From assembly GCF_024172125.1 (NCBI RefSeq), contig NZ_JAMZEA010000001.1, forward strand, positions 930,001-994,000: a DNA stretch of 64,000 nucleotides, written 5' to 3'. Made by a program: the position numbers and the translations under genes. This DNA comes from Actinomadura rupiterrae (GTDB taxonomy: Bacteria; Actinomycetota; Actinomycetes; Streptosporangiales; Streptosporangiaceae). Each line of letters starts with the position of its first letter. The stretch's first letter is position 1. The notes beneath the pieces are model-generated. The model did no database searches and had not been told where the DNA came from. It was given only the letters and a program-made list of their open reading frames with translations. Positions 51,166 to 60,692 of this stretch are shown piece by piece.

Positions 51166-52089
51166 GGCGGCGGCGTGCAGGCCGGGCCATTCCTTGGCGA
51201 CGGCTTCGCGGAGCGCCTCGGCGAGCGCCTCGAAGTCGTCCGCGCGCGGGGAGGTGGCGCGGTAGCCGAGCCCGATCCGCCGGGACGGCGCGGGCGCGGC
51301 GAAGCGGTGCTCGGCGAGGCCGGGCGCGCGGCGGGTCTCGACCGGCAGCGCGGTCTCCGGGACGAGCGTCACGCCGAGCCCGCCCGCGACGAGCTGCACC
51401 AGCGTGGACAGGCTCGTCGCGTAGGTCGCCGACCCGGCCCGCGCGCCGACCTCGCGGCACACGTCCAGGGCCTGGTCGCGCAGGCAGTGGCCCTCGTTGA
51501 GCAGGATCACGTCCAGCTCGTTCAGGGTGCCGCGCTCGACCCGCGGCGGCAGGTCCATCGCGGCGGGCGCGACGAGCGCGAAGTCCTCGTCGTAGAGCGT
51601 GAGTTCGGTCACCCCCGTCGCCGGGACGGGCAGCGCGAGCACGATCACGTCGAGCCGCCCGGCGAGCAGCTCGCCGGTGATCTCGCCGGTCTGCTCCTCG
51701 TGCACCGACAGCTCCAGCTCGGGAAAGCGTTCGGCCAGGTGGGGCAGCACGACCGGGAGCAGGTACGGGGCGACGGTCGGGATAACGCCGAGCCGCAGCG
51801 GCCCGACCAGCGGGCCGCGCACCGCCTCCACGTCCTCGACCAGCCGGTCCAGCTCGGCGAGGACGGTCTCGGCGCGGCGCGCCACCCGCTCGCCCGCGGG
51901 TGTCAGCAGGACGCGCCGTGTCGTACGCTCCACCAGCTGCGTGTTCAGCGTCTCCTCCAGCGCGGCGACCGACCCGGACAGCGCGGGCTGGCTCATCCGC
52001 AGCGCCGCCGCCGCGTCCCGGAAGTGCAGGTACTCGGCGAGCGCCAGGAACGCGCGCAGCTGGGCCACGGTCGGACGGCTGATAGCCAA
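51163..52089 (-). CDS. oxyR: OxyR, peroxide-sensing LysR regulator
   Basis: 308 residues. LysR winged helix (about 8-66: FRDAAAALRMSQPALSGSVAALEETL) and an effector domain with redox cysteines Cys202 and Cys211 (NEGHCLRDQALDVC), the same nine-residue spacing as E. coli Cys199/Cys208. On peroxide the pair forms a disulfide and OxyR activates ahpCD. The longest start is TTG 52089, but AGGAG abuts it and an OxyR-like palindrome covers it; GTG 52068 (residue 8) is a credible alternative. Divergent from ahpC, its classic target. Confidence 0.93.
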   Translation of the reverse strand: MAISRPTVAQLRAFLALAEYLHFRDAAAALRMSQPALSGSVAALEETLNTQLVERTTRRVLLTPAGERVARRAETVLAELDRLVEDVEAVRGPLVGPLRLGVIPTVAPYLLPVVLPHLAERFPELELSVHEEQTGEITGELLAGRLDVIVLALPVPATGVTELTLYDEDFALVAPAAMDLPPRVERGTLNELDVILLNEGHCLRDQALDVCREVGARAGSATYATSLSTLVQLVAGGLGVTLVPETALPVETRRAPGLAEHRFAAPAPSRRIGLGYRATSPRADDFEALAEALREAVAKEWPGLHAAA

Positions 52090-52096
52090 CTCCTAT
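52082..52096. promoter_or_regulatory. OxyR-type palindrome ATAG-N7-CTAT
   Basis: ATAG (52082-52085), seven bases, CTAT (52093-52096), the half-site pattern of OxyR operators, in the oxyR/ahpC divergent gap and overlapping the annotated TTG start of oxyR. The second half-site expected ten bases further on is not recognisable. Confidence 0.55.
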
Positions 52097-52265
52097 CACT
52101 CGATCACCACTGATCCGATTTCTCTTTTCACCGTACCTGGTGCACGCTGGTCACCGTCGGCCGGCGGGGGGCGTGCCGAACCCTGCTCCCCGCGCGCTGA
52201 CCTGCCCGGACGTGTCCCGCTTCACCCGGACCGTCCCTCCGGAGTCGCAACCAAAGGAGCCTTGC

Positions 52266-52820
52266 GTGCTTACCGTCGGAGACCAGTTCCCCGAGTACGA
52301 GCTGACCGCCTGCGTGTCGCTCGACGCCGACAACGCCTTCGAGACGATCAACCACAAGTCCTACGAGGGCAAGTGGCGCGTGGTGTTCTTCTGGCCGAAG
52401 GACTTCACTTTCATCTGTCCGACCGAGATCGCCGAGTTCGGCCGCCTCAACGAGGAGTTCGCCGACCGCGACGCCCAGGTGCTCGGCGCGTCCGTCGACA
52501 ACGAGTTCGTCCACTTCGCGTGGCGCAAGGACCACCCGGACCTGCGCGAGCTGCCGTTCCCGATGCTGTCGGACCTGAACCGCGAGCTGACCTCCGCGCT
52601 CGGCATCCTCACCGAGGACGGCGTCGCCCAGCGCGCCACCTTCATCGTGGACCCGAACAACGAGATCCAGTTCTCGATGGTCACCGCCGGCTCGGTCGGC
52701 CGCAACGTCAAGGAGGTCCTGCGGGTCCTCGACGCGCTGCAGAGCGACGAGCTGTGCCCCTGCAACTGGAACAAGGGCGAGGCCACGCTGGACGCCGCCA
52801 GCCTGATGGCGAACGCCTGA
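52266..52820 (+). CDS. ahpC: Alkyl hydroperoxide reductase AhpC (typical 2-Cys peroxiredoxin)
   Basis: 184 residues from GTG 52266 with AAAGGAG 6-12 bases upstream. Peroxidatic Cys51 in FWPKDFTFICPTEIAEF; resolving region DELCPCNWNKGEATL at 161-175 with Cys164 and Cys166. The GTSVDN-type ASVDNEFVHFAWRK block is also present. It reduces peroxides and peroxynitrite; with AhpD as the reductant in actinobacteria. Expression is expected to depend on the divergent OxyR. AhpD follows after 96 bp. Confidence 0.96.
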   Translation: MLTVGDQFPEYELTACVSLDADNAFETINHKSYEGKWRVVFFWPKDFTFICPTEIAEFGRLNEEFADRDAQVLGASVDNEFVHFAWRKDHPDLRELPFPMLSDLNRELTSALGILTEDGVAQRATFIVDPNNEIQFSMVTAGSVGRNVKEVLRVLDALQSDELCPCNWNKGEATLDAASLMANA

Positions 52821-52916
52821 CCACCAGCCTGACCGCCGCGTGACGCGCGGCACCCGTGGATGCGGCCGGTCGCGGACGACCGCGGCCGGCCGCCGCCGTC
52901 CCGAAAGGAACCCGAG

Positions 52917-53459
52917 ATGAGCGTCGACGCGCTGAAGGCCGCCCTCCCCGACTACGCCAAGGACACCAAGCTGAACCTCGGCTCGGTGACCACCACCTCG
53001 TCGCTCTCCGAGCAGCAGCTGTGGGGCACGGTGCTCGCCTCCGCGCTCGCGAGCCGCAACGCCCAGGTCGTGCGCGAGATCGCCGACGACGCCGCCGACT
53101 ACCTGTCGGCCGAGGCGTTCGCCGCGGCCAAGGCCGCCGCGTCCATCATGGCGATGAACAACATCTACTACCGCGCCACGCACCTGCTCAGCGACGACAC
53201 CTACGAGACGCTGCGCGCGGGCCTGCGGATGAACGTCATCGGCAAGCCGGGCGTCGAGAAGACCGACTTCGAGCTGTGGTGCCTCGCCGTCTCGGCCATC
53301 AACGGCTGCGGCAAGTGCCTGGACTCGCACGAGAAGGTGCTCCGCGACGCGGGCATGCCGCGCGAGCAGATCCAGGAGGCGCTGAAGATCGCCGCCGTCG
53401 TGCACGCCGCCGCCCTCACCCTGGAGGCCGAGGAAGCCCTGGCCCCCGCCACGGTCTGA
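52917..53459 (+). CDS. ahpD: Alkylhydroperoxidase AhpD
   Basis: 180 residues from ATG 52917 with AAAGGAA upstream. Catalytic set Glu119, Cys131-x-x-Cys134 and His138 ([21 protein letters not shown]), matching M. tuberculosis AhpD almost residue for residue in position. It re-reduces AhpC using lipoylated SucB/Lpd and has weak peroxidase activity itself. Operon with ahpC. Confidence 0.96.
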   Translation: MSVDALKAALPDYAKDTKLNLGSVTTTSSLSEQQLWGTVLASALASRNAQVVREIADDAADYLSAEAFAAAKAAASIMAMNNIYYRATHLLSDDTYETLRAGLRMNVIGKPGVEKTDFELWCLAVSAINGCGKCLDSHEKVLRDAGMPREQIQEALKIAAVVHAAALTLEAEEALAPATV

Positions 53460-53482
53460 CTCCCCCGGCGCGCCACGCGGCC

Positions 53483-53524
53483 GAAGAAGGTGAAGTCCTT
53501 CGGCTTGAAGAAGACGACGCGCCA
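53483..53524 (-). pseudogene. Inverted 42-bp fragment resembling the ahpC active-site region
   Basis: Read on the minus strand it is identical at 36 of 42 positions to ahpC 52374-52415 and would encode WRVVFFKPKDFTFF against WRVVFFWPKDFTFI of AhpC. The peroxidatic Cys codon position is lost (FFGR instead of FICP), and there is no peroxiredoxin sequence further out. It looks like an inverted micro-duplication or relic between ahpD and the guaA terminator. Confidence 0.65.
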
Positions 53525-53581
53525 CCTGATCGCCTCCCGAGGGCACCACGTGAGCGCTCCTTGAGGGCGCCGCGCGAACAC

Positions 53582-53619
53582 ACGACCGCGCCCGAGCCGT
53601 CAGGCTCGGGCGCGGTCGT
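53582..53619. terminator. Very stable bidirectional terminator between ahpD and guaA
   Basis: A 17-bp perfect stem, ACGACCGCGCCCGAGCC (53582-53598) with GGCTCGGGCGCGGTCGT (53603-53619), GTCA loop, followed by TCGCTTT on the plus strand. Confidence 0.9.
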
Positions 53620-53639
53620 TCGCTTTCAGTGGGGTGAGG

Positions 53640-55205
53640 TCACTCCCACTCGATGGTGCCGGGGGGCTTGCTGGTGATGTCCACGACGACGCGGTTGACC
53701 TCGCGGACCTCGTTGGTGATCCGGGTGGAGATCCGGGACAGCACGTCGTAGGGCAGCCGGGCCCAGTCGGCGGTCATGGCGTCCTCGCTGGTGACGGGGC
53801 GCAGCACGACCGGGTGGCCGTAGGTGCGGCCGTCGCCCTGGACGCCGACCGAGCGGACGTCGGCGAGCAGCACCACCGGGAACTGCCAGATCTCCCGGTC
53901 CAGGCCGGCGCGGGTCAGCTCTTCGCGGGCGATCGCGTCCGCCTCGCGGAGGATCTCCAGACGCTCGCGGGTGACCGAGCCGATGATCCGGATGCCCAGG
54001 CCCGGGCCCGGGAACGGCTGCCGCCAGACGATCTCGGCGGGCAGGCCGAGCTGCTCGCCGAGCGCGCGGACCTCGTCCTTGAACAGCGTGCGCAGCGGCT
54101 CGACCAGGGTGAACTGGAGGTCCTCCGGGAGGCCGCCGACGTTGTGGTGCGACTTGATGTTCGCCGCGCCGGTGCCGCCGCCCGACTCCACCACGTCCGG
54201 GTACAGGGTGCCCTGGACGAGGAACTCGACCGCCTCGGCGGAGGTGCCGACGATCTCCCGCGCGGCCTCCTCGAACACCCGGATGAACTCGCGGCCGATG
54301 ATCTTGCGCTTGGTCTCCGGGTCGGTGACGCCGTCGAGCGCGTCCAGGAACCGGTCCTGCGCGTCCACGACGTGCAGGTTCACGCCGGTGGCGGCGACGA
54401 AGTCCTTCTCGACCTGCTCGGCCTCGCCCTTGCGCAGCAGCCCGTGGTCGACGAACACGCAGGTCAGCTGGGAGCCGATGGCGCGCTGCACGAGCGCCGC
54501 CGCGACCGCCGAGTCCACCCCGCCGGACAGCCCGCAGATCGCCCGCTTGTCCCCGACCGCCGCGCGGACCTCCTCGATCGCCTCCTCGGCGATGTTGACC
54601 ATGGTCCAGCCGGGCCGGCAGCCCGCGCCCTCGTACAGGAACCGGCGCAGCACCTCCATGCCGTGCTCGGTGTGCAGCACCTCGGGGTGGAACTGCACGC
54701 CGAACAGCCCGCGCTCCCGGTCCTCCATGCCCGCGACCGGCGTGACCTCGGTGGACGCGGTGACCGTGAAGCCCTCCGGCGCGCGCGACACGAAGTCGCG
54801 GTGCGACATCCACACCGCCTGCCGCTCGGGCATGTCCGCGAACAGCATGCCCGGCGTGGCCACCGCGATCTCCGCGCCGCCGTACTCGGCGACCTCGGAG
54901 TTGGCGACCGTGCCGCCGAGCGCCTGCGCCATCACCTGGTGGCCGTAGCAGATCCCCAGCGTCGGGACGCCCAGCTCGAACAGCCCGTCCGGCGCGGCGG
55001 GCGCGCCCTCCTCGTACACCGAGGCCGGGCCGCCGGACAGGATGATCGCCTTCGGCTTCTTCGCGAGCATCTCCGCCGCCGGCATGGTCGACGGGACGAT
55101 CTCGGAGAACACATGGCACTCGCGGACGCGCCGCGCGATCAGCTGCGCGTACTGCGCGCCGAAGTCGACGACGAGAACGGTGTCAAAGGACTGGTCTACT
55201 GCCAC
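53640..55205 (-). CDS. guaA: GMP synthase (glutamine-hydrolysing)
   Basis: 521 residues from GTG 55205 with AAAGG 8 bases upstream; longer frames upstream lack homology. Class I amidotransferase domain (1-about 200): nucleophile Cys86 in [16 protein letters not shown] and [14 protein letters not shown]-pyrophosphatase domain: PP-loop [13 protein letters not shown]. The dimerisation domain ends in the family-typical GTIEWE. Converts XMP, ATP and glutamine to GMP. Guanine riboswitch-like elements were not seen upstream. Confidence 0.97.
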   Translation of the reverse strand: MAVDQSFDTVLVVDFGAQYAQLIARRVRECHVFSEIVPSTMPAAEMLAKKPKAIILSGGPASVYEEGAPAAPDGLFELGVPTLGICYGHQVMAQALGGTVANSEVAEYGGAEIAVATPGMLFADMPERQAVWMSHRDFVSRAPEGFTVTASTEVTPVAGMEDRERGLFGVQFHPEVLHTEHGMEVLRRFLYEGAGCRPGWTMVNIAEEAIEEVRAAVGDKRAICGLSGGVDSAVAAALVQRAIGSQLTCVFVDHGLLRKGEAEQVEKDFVAATGVNLHVVDAQDRFLDALDGVTDPETKRKIIGREFIRVFEEAAREIVGTSAEAVEFLVQGTLYPDVVESGGGTGAANIKSHHNVGGLPEDLQFTLVEPLRTLFKDEVRALGEQLGLPAEIVWRQPFPGPGLGIRIIGSVTRERLEILREADAIAREELTRAGLDREIWQFPVVLLADVRSVGVQGDGRTYGHPVVLRPVTSEDAMTADWARLPYDVLSRISTRITNEVREVNRVVVDITSKPPGTIEWE

Positions 55206-55561
55206 GGGCAGCGCCTTTCGCGGGACGGACGAGGCGGAGGACCTCCAGTTTAGGGGCCCGCTGCCTGCGCTGATGCCCCGACCCGGCATGGCGGTCGGCA
55301 CAGCCGGGGACACGCGCCGGACCGGCGGTCGGCACAGCCGGGGACACGCGCCGGACCGGCGGTCGGCACAGCGGGCGACACGCGCCGGGCCGGCGGTCGA
55401 CACACCCGCCGGCACGCGCCGGGGCCGGTGGCGGCCACGCTCCGCCCCTGTCCGGTAACGGACGGGTTCGAATGGCCCGCCCTCCGGACACACCAGGCCA
55501 CGCTCTGATACCTGTTGACGACACAACGTGGCCACACCTGGCCGTCCCGCCAAGGAGATCC
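55206..55561. other. 356-bp divergent intergenic region guaA / M43 protease
   Basis: Contains the 34-bp repeat array (55291-55427), GATACCTGTTGACG near 55507 that may be part of the protease promoter, and AAGGAG at 55551-55556. No gene supported. Confidence 0.55.
55291..55427. repeat. 34-bp tandem repeat, 4 copies
   Basis: Units at 55291-55324, 55325-55358 (identical to the first), 55359-55392 and a diverged 55393-55427, with core GCGGTCGGCACAGCC and GGGACACGCGCCGGACCG. It lies in the promoter gap between guaA and the M43 protease gene. Confidence 0.92.
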
Positions 55562-56644
55562 GTGAAGTCCCTGCTCGCCACCGTCCTCCTAGCCGCCGCT
55601 CCCGCCCTGCCCGTCGCGTCCGCACCACCCGTCCCGTCCGGCCGAACCGCCGCGCCGCCTCCGAACGCATGCGCCACGTCCGGATCCAGTGCGACACAAG
55701 TCCAAGCCGGGGGCGACGGGGCGCCGCGTCCGGCGCCGGGCACCGCCAAGCCCGGACGAACCGTCAAGCCCGGACGAGTCGTGGCCCTGCGGGACGGGGA
55801 GGACGCGCGGATCGTGCCCGGGTCCGGCGCCGTCGAGCGGAACGTGGCGGCTCCCGGCGAGGCCGCCACGGTCGAAAGCCAGCTGAACGGGCTGCTCGCG
55901 CGGCTGGGCATCCCGCTGAACGTCCTGCAGAGCCCGTCCCCGGTGCCCGGCACGGGAGACGAGCGCGAGTCGCTGGCCCGGCACGTGCGCATCCCGGTCT
56001 ACTTCCACGTGCTGCACCACGGGAAGGCCGGCAACATCCCCGACACGCTCGTCCGCAAGCAGGTCGCGGTGCTGAACGCGGCCTACGGCGGGAGGCTCGG
56101 CGGAGCCGACACCGGGTTCTCGTTCGTGCTCAAGCAGATCAGCCGCTCCGACAACGGGTCCTGGTACTCCAACCCCGAGGGCACCGAAGGCCAGTACAAG
56201 CCGCGGCTCCACCGCGGCGGCGCGACCGCGCTCAACCTCTACAGCGCCGACATGGGCGACGACCTGCTCGGCTGGTCGACGTTCCCGTGGAAGTACCGGG
56301 GCGCGCCGAAGATGGACGGTGTGGTCATCCACTTCGGCAGCATGCCGGGTGGCTCGATCGCCCACTTCAACCGCGGGTTCAGCGCCGTCCACGAGACCGG
56401 GCACTGGCTCGGCCTGCTGCACCCGTTCGAGGGCGGCTGCACGGGACGCGGCGACTACGTGGGCGACACGCCGCCCGAGCGCGAGGCCAGCAACGGCTGC
56501 CCGACCGGCAAGGACACCTGCCCGGCACGCGGCCTGGACCCGATCCACAACTTCATGGACTACTCCTGGGACTCCTGCATGCGCCAGTTCACGCGCGGCC
56601 AGGGCGTCCGCGCCCACAAGACCTTCACGGCCTACCGAACCTGA
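55562..56644 (+). CDS. Secreted M43 (pappalysin/cytophagalysin-type) zinc metalloprotease
   Basis: 360 residues from GTG 55562 with AAGGAG upstream. A signal peptide of about 20 residues is followed by a disordered Pro/Ala/Gly-rich stretch (with [15 protein letters not shown] repeats). The extended zinc signature [13 protein letters not shown] starts at 277, and the Met-turn [11 protein letters not shown] is present, with paired cysteines ([20 protein letters not shown]). These are the marks of metzincin family M43B. Likely an extracellular scavenging protease. ATG-less start and position after the repeat array are the only oddities. Confidence 0.92.
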   Translation: MKSLLATVLLAAAPALPVASAPPVPSGRTAAPPPNACATSGSSATQVQAGGDGAPRPAPGTAKPGRTVKPGRVVALRDGEDARIVPGSGAVERNVAAPGEAATVESQLNGLLARLGIPLNVLQSPSPVPGTGDERESLARHVRIPVYFHVLHHGKAGNIPDTLVRKQVAVLNAAYGGRLGGADTGFSFVLKQISRSDNGSWYSNPEGTEGQYKPRLHRGGATALNLYSADMGDDLLGWSTFPWKYRGAPKMDGVVIHFGSMPGGSIAHFNRGFSAVHETGHWLGLLHPFEGGCTGRGDYVGDTPPEREASNGCPTGKDTCPARGLDPIHNFMDYSWDSCMRQFTRGQGVRAHKTFTAYRT

Positions 56645-56694
56645 GCCGCGCCCGCCACGGGAGTGCCGTGAGGGCGCGGGTCAAGGGGCCGGGA

Positions 56695-56886
56695 TCAGGC
56701 GTGCTGCGGCACGTCGTCCTTCAGCATCCCCCGGATCTGCTCGCGCAGCTCCGGGCTGCGGGTGTGCCCGTGGACGGAGACCGCGTGGTCGACGGCCGCG
56801 TCCAGGACCTCACCCTCCTCGCCGGAGATCGTCAGCGTGCAGTCCATCTCGCTCGGGAAGTCTCTGCAATCGGCTACCTTGCGCAT
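56695..56886 (-). CDS. DUF1059 small protein
   Basis: 63 residues from ATG 56886, with GGGGAGAGG ending 6 bases upstream. MRKVADCRDFPSEMDCTLTISGEEGEV matches DUF1059, a compact family with two conserved cysteines and a later H-x-H (VHGHTRSPELREQI). Function unknown. A separate short unit between the M43 protease and the oxidoreductase operon. Confidence 0.85.
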   Translation of the reverse strand: MRKVADCRDFPSEMDCTLTISGEEGEVLDAAVDHAVSVHGHTRSPELREQIRGMLKDDVPQHA

Positions 56887-57067
56887 ATCTGCCTCTCCCC
56901 GCCGCCATTTGGATCAGCGGACGGGCGGCGGTGGCTACATGTCCCCGCGCAGGGCGATTCCGGCCGCTCCGCCGGAGCGTCGCCCCCGGGGCCGGTCACC
57001 TCCCATGATAAAACCGCAGGTCAGCAGCCACAAGGGGGGTCCGGGCGGGGGCGGGCCGCGGTGATCG

Positions 57068-58825
57068 TCAGGTGATGTCGACGATGGGCAGGCGCAGGGC
57101 GGCCGGGGCGCTCGCGGGGACGGCCGGGTTCTTCGGGCTCACCGCCGGGACGCGCTTGTAGGGGGTGCCGAGGGCCGGGCGCTGGTCGTCCTCGCCCTTG
57201 TTCGGCCACAGCGACATCGCGCGCTCGGCCTGGGCGGTGATGGTCAGCGACGGGTTCACGCCGAGGTTCGCCGAGATCGCCGAGCCGTCCACGATGTGCA
57301 GGCCGGGGTGGCCGTAGACGCGGTGGTACGGGTCGATCACGCCGGTCTCGGCCGAGTCCCCGATCACGCAGCCGCCGAGGAAGTGCGCGGTCATCGGGAT
57401 GTCGAACAGGTCGCCCCACGAGCCGCCCGCGATCCCGCCGATCTCCTCGGCCAGCTCGCGCGCGGCGGTGTGGCCCTCCGGGATCCAGGTCGGGTTCGGC
57501 TCGCCGTGTCCGGCCTCGGCGCGGACGTCCCAGCCGAGCGGGCCGCGCTTGGGCCGGAGCGTGATCGAGTTGTCCCGGGTCTGCATGACCAGGGCGATGA
57601 CCGTCCGCTCCGACCAGTGCCGCACGTCGAGGAGCTGGATCAGGTCGCCCGGGCGCTTGCGCGCCTCGCGCAGGAACTTCAGGAACCGCGGCTTGTGCTT
57701 CTCGCCGGGCCGGTCGCCGTCCACCAGCAGCGTCTGGAGCGACGCCATCAGGTTCGAGCCCTTCCCGTACCGGACGGGCTCGATGTGCGTGTCGGACGTC
57801 GGGTGGAAGGACGAGGTGATCGCCACACCGCGGGAGAAGTCCGCGCCGGGGTGCCCGTTGCGGCGTCCCGCGCCGAGGATCGCCTCGGAGTTCGTCCGGG
57901 TGAGGTGGCCGAGCCGGTCGGACAGGCCGGGGAGGCGGCCGGTGGTCTTGAGCTTGTGCAGGAGCTTCTGCGTACCGTACGTCCCGGCGGCGAACACGAC
58001 CTGCCCGGCGGTGAGGGTCTTGCGGTCGCGGCCGAACGAGCCCGTCCGCACGATCTCCACCGAGTACCCGCCGCCGGTCAGCGGCGTGACCTGCGCGACG
58101 CGGCTGAGCGGCATGATCCGCGCACCCGCCTTCTCGGCGAGGTACAGGTAGTTCTCGGTGAGCATGTTCTTGGCGCCGTGCCGGCAGCCGACCATGCACT
58201 CGCCGCACTCGGTGCAGCCGCGCCGCTCGGGGCCCGCGCCGCCGAAGTACGGGTCGGCGGACGCGCGGCCCGGGCCGTCCCCGAAGAACACGCCGACCGG
58301 CGTCCGGACGAAGGTGTCGCCCTTGCCCATCCGCTCGGCGACGCTGCGCATCACCTTGTCGGCATCGGTGATCGTCGGGTTCTGGACGACCCCGAGCATC
58401 CGCTTCGCCTGGTCGTAGTAGGGCGCGAGCTCGGCCTGCCAGTCGGTGATGTGCGCCCACTGCCGGTCGCGGAAGAACGGCTCCGGCGGGACGTAGAGGG
58501 TGTTGGCATAGTTCAGCGACCCGCCGCCGACCCCGGCGCCCGCGAGCACCATGACCCGGCTCGCCTTGCGGCCCCGGACGAGGTGGATGCGCTGCATCCC
58601 GGTGAGCCCGAGCGCGGGCGCCCAGATGTACCGGGACACGCGCCAGTTGGTCTTCGGCAGGCCCGGGTGCCGCGACCCGGCGCCCTTCCCGCCGCCGCTC
58701 TGGCCGGTGTCGAAGCGGCGGCCCGCCTCGATCACACCGACCTTGTAGCCCTTCTCGGTCAGCCGCAGCGCGGTCACGCTGCCGCCGAACCCCGACCCGA
58801 TGACCAGGACGTCGTAGTCGTGCAT
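57068..58825 (-). CDS. GMC-family FAD oxidoreductase, ChoD (cholesterol oxidase)-like
   Basis: 585 residues. FAD motif VIGSGFGGSVTALRL at 8-22, LAGAGVGGGSLNYANTLYVPPEPFF, a cysteine block GCTECGECMVGCRHGAKNML, FAAGTYGTQKLL, AITSSFHPTSDTHIEPVRYGKGSN and the C-terminal VDGSAISANLGVNPSLTITAQAE. These runs follow mycobacterial ChoD (Rv3409c) closely. Enzymatic cholesterol oxidation by ChoD is disputed; a sterol-like or terpenoid alcohol is a safer guess. ATG 58825 lies 18 bp after the aldehyde dehydrogenase stop, so the two form an operon. Confidence 0.9.
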   Translation of the reverse strand: MHDYDVLVIGSGFGGSVTALRLTEKGYKVGVIEAGRRFDTGQSGGGKGAGSRHPGLPKTNWRVSRYIWAPALGLTGMQRIHLVRGRKASRVMVLAGAGVGGGSLNYANTLYVPPEPFFRDRQWAHITDWQAELAPYYDQAKRMLGVVQNPTITDADKVMRSVAERMGKGDTFVRTPVGVFFGDGPGRASADPYFGGAGPERRGCTECGECMVGCRHGAKNMLTENYLYLAEKAGARIMPLSRVAQVTPLTGGGYSVEIVRTGSFGRDRKTLTAGQVVFAAGTYGTQKLLHKLKTTGRLPGLSDRLGHLTRTNSEAILGAGRRNGHPGADFSRGVAITSSFHPTSDTHIEPVRYGKGSNLMASLQTLLVDGDRPGEKHKPRFLKFLREARKRPGDLIQLLDVRHWSERTVIALVMQTRDNSITLRPKRGPLGWDVRAEAGHGEPNPTWIPEGHTAARELAEEIGGIAGGSWGDLFDIPMTAHFLGGCVIGDSAETGVIDPYHRVYGHPGLHIVDGSAISANLGVNPSLTITAQAERAMSLWPNKGEDDQRPALGTPYKRVPAVSPKNPAVPASAPAALRLPIVDIT

Positions 58826-58843
58826 CGCCCGCGCCCGTCCCGT

Positions 58844-60427
58844 CTACTTGATCCGGAGCTTCTTCATGACCTTGACGCTGTTCGCCAGCAGGTCGGCGAA
58901 CGTGTCGTAGCCGAGGCCGCCCGGAGGTTCGAGGTCCATCCAGTGCTGGCTGGCGACCGTCTGCGGCTCGGTGAACTTCAGCAGGCCCTCGGAACCGTGC
59001 CGGCGGCCGACTCCGGACTGCTTGAAGCCGCCCATGGGCGCGTCGTAGGAGATGAACGCGGCGCCGTAGCCGTCGTTCACGTTCACGGTGCCGGCCTGGA
59101 TGCGGGCGGCGATCCGGCGGCCGCGCGCGGTGTCCTTCGTCCAGACGGACGCGTTGAGCCCGTACGGGGTGTCGTTCGCGCGGTCGATGACCTCGTCCAC
59201 GTCGGAGTACTTGTAGACCGACACGACCGGGCCGAACGTCTCGCTGGCGCACAGGTCCATGTCGGTGGTGACGCCGGTGAGGACGGTCGGCTCGTAGAAC
59301 AGCGGGCCGACGTCCGGCCGCGCCTTCCCGCCCGCGAGGACCGTCGCGCCGGCCTTGACGGCCTGGTCGACATGCGCGGTGACGTTGTCGAGCTGCCGCT
59401 GGAAGGTCAGCGACCCCATGGACGCCTTGAAGTCCAGGCCGGTGCCCAGCTCCATGCCCTTGACCAGCTCGACGAAGCGCGGGACGAACCGGTCGTAGAC
59501 CGCCTCGTGCACGTAGAGGCGCTCGATCGAGATGCACAGCTGCCCGGCGTTGGTGAAGCACGCCCGGACGGCGCCGCGGGCGGCGCGCTCGACGTCCGCG
59601 TCGTCCAGGACGATCATCGGGTTCTTGCCGCCGAGCTCCAGCGAGTACGACACCAGCCGCGGCGCGACGCGCTCGGCGATCGCCTTGCCGCCGCGGGTGG
59701 ACCCGGTGAACGAGACGTAGTCGGCGGCGTCCAGCAGCGGATCGCCGATCTCCGCCGGGTCGCCGATCACGACCTGCCACAGGTCGCGCGGCAGGCCGAG
59801 CGAGACCAGCAGGTCCAGCACCCAGAGGCTGGACAGGCAGGTCTGGGTGTCCGGCTTGTGGATGACGGCGTTCCCGGCCAGCAGCGCCGGGACGATGTCG
59901 GACGCGCCGAGCGAGAACGGGTAGTTCCACGGCGAGATGAGCGCGACGACGCCCTTCGGGTGGCGCAGCTCCTGCACGCGCGTGAGGCCGGGCATCGTGC
60001 TGCGGCGGCGCTGCGGCTTCAGCAGCTTCTCCGCGCGGCGGGCGTAGTGCAGCGAGCAGAGCGCGACGTCGAGGAACTCCTCCATCGCGTGCCGCCGGGC
60101 CTTGCCGGTCTCCAGCTGGATGATGTCGAGGATCTCCGAGCGGCGCGCCACCAGCGCGTCCGGCAGGGCGAGGAACGGCTTGACGCGGTCCCGGACGGGC
60201 AGCGCGGCCCACTCCTTCTGGACGCGCCGGGCCTTCTCGTACGCGCGCGCGACGTCGCCCGCCGTGGACAGCGGCAGAGTCGCGAGCGGCTCACCGGTGA
60301 AGGGTGTCGGGATGGTCGCCGTGGGCGAGCCCTCTCCGGACGCGATGTGCGAGGCCAGCCGGTCGATCTTCTGCTGCGGCAGCCGGTGCGCGGCCGCCCC
60401 CTGGGCGGGAACCGTCGGAGATGCCAT
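58844..60427 (-). CDS. Succinate-semialdehyde dehydrogenase (NADP+)-type aldehyde dehydrogenase
   Basis: 527 residues from ATG 60427, which has a leaderless -10 seven bases upstream. Aldehyde dehydrogenase superfamily: ISPWNYPF, FTGSTRGGKAIAERV, catalytic Glu in LELGGKNPM and nucleophile Cys in FTNAGQLCISIERLYV, then ETFGPVVSVYKY. It resembles actinobacterial GabD2-like enzymes (mycobacterial Rv1731). Oxidises succinate semialdehyde or a related aldehyde; in this operon it could act on the aldehyde or ketone formed by the ChoD-like oxidase. Confidence 0.9.
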   Translation of the reverse strand: MASPTVPAQGAAAHRLPQQKIDRLASHIASGEGSPTATIPTPFTGEPLATLPLSTAGDVARAYEKARRVQKEWAALPVRDRVKPFLALPDALVARRSEILDIIQLETGKARRHAMEEFLDVALCSLHYARRAEKLLKPQRRRSTMPGLTRVQELRHPKGVVALISPWNYPFSLGASDIVPALLAGNAVIHKPDTQTCLSSLWVLDLLVSLGLPRDLWQVVIGDPAEIGDPLLDAADYVSFTGSTRGGKAIAERVAPRLVSYSLELGGKNPMIVLDDADVERAARGAVRACFTNAGQLCISIERLYVHEAVYDRFVPRFVELVKGMELGTGLDFKASMGSLTFQRQLDNVTAHVDQAVKAGATVLAGGKARPDVGPLFYEPTVLTGVTTDMDLCASETFGPVVSVYKYSDVDEVIDRANDTPYGLNASVWTKDTARGRRIAARIQAGTVNVNDGYGAAFISYDAPMGGFKQSGVGRRHGSEGLLKFTEPQTVASQHWMDLEPPGGLGYDTFADLLANSVKVMKKLRIK

Positions 60428-60434
60428 GCCCGCC

Positions 60435-60440
60435 AGACTA
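60435..60440 (-). promoter_or_regulatory. -10 TAGTCT of a leaderless transcript
   Basis: On the minus strand TAGTCT (60440-60435) ends seven bases before the dehydrogenase ATG at 60427; no ribosome site. Confidence 0.55.
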
Positions 60441-60521
60441 TGTCGGCGCCGCACCCGCTCGCTACCCACCAGTAACGACTTGCTTCCCGTGAATTGCCGC
60501 ACATCTCACCCCCGGACGAAC

Positions 60522-60531
60522 GGAACGTTCC
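60522..60531. promoter_or_regulatory. GGAACGTTCC palindrome, possible TetR operator
   Basis: A perfect 10-bp palindrome in the 265-bp gap between the divergent dehydrogenase and TetR genes. The rest of the gap is GC-rich; AGGAGGAGAG near 60594 is a ribosome-site-like sequence without a start codon at proper distance. Confidence 0.4.
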
Positions 60532-60692
60532 AGGACGACCGGATCGCGCATTTGCCGAGACCCGGCCCGCCCCTTCGGTGTATGCCGGATTCAGGAGGAG
60601 AGACAGGCGCGTCGCCGTCGCGCCGCCCAGGCCGTCCGCTGCCGCCCGGCCGGGGCCCTGGCGGCAGCGTGCCCGAGGAGAGGGAACCCCAC

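Noticed and set aside
55183-55992. Minus-strand gene across the guaA/M43 gap
   Set aside because: It is antisense to the signal and linker region of the M43 protease and runs through the 34-bp repeat; no ribosome site or homology.
57009-57067. Riboswitch or terminator downstream of the ChoD-like gene
   Set aside because: Only short GC-rich self-complementarity is seen, not distinguishable from background.
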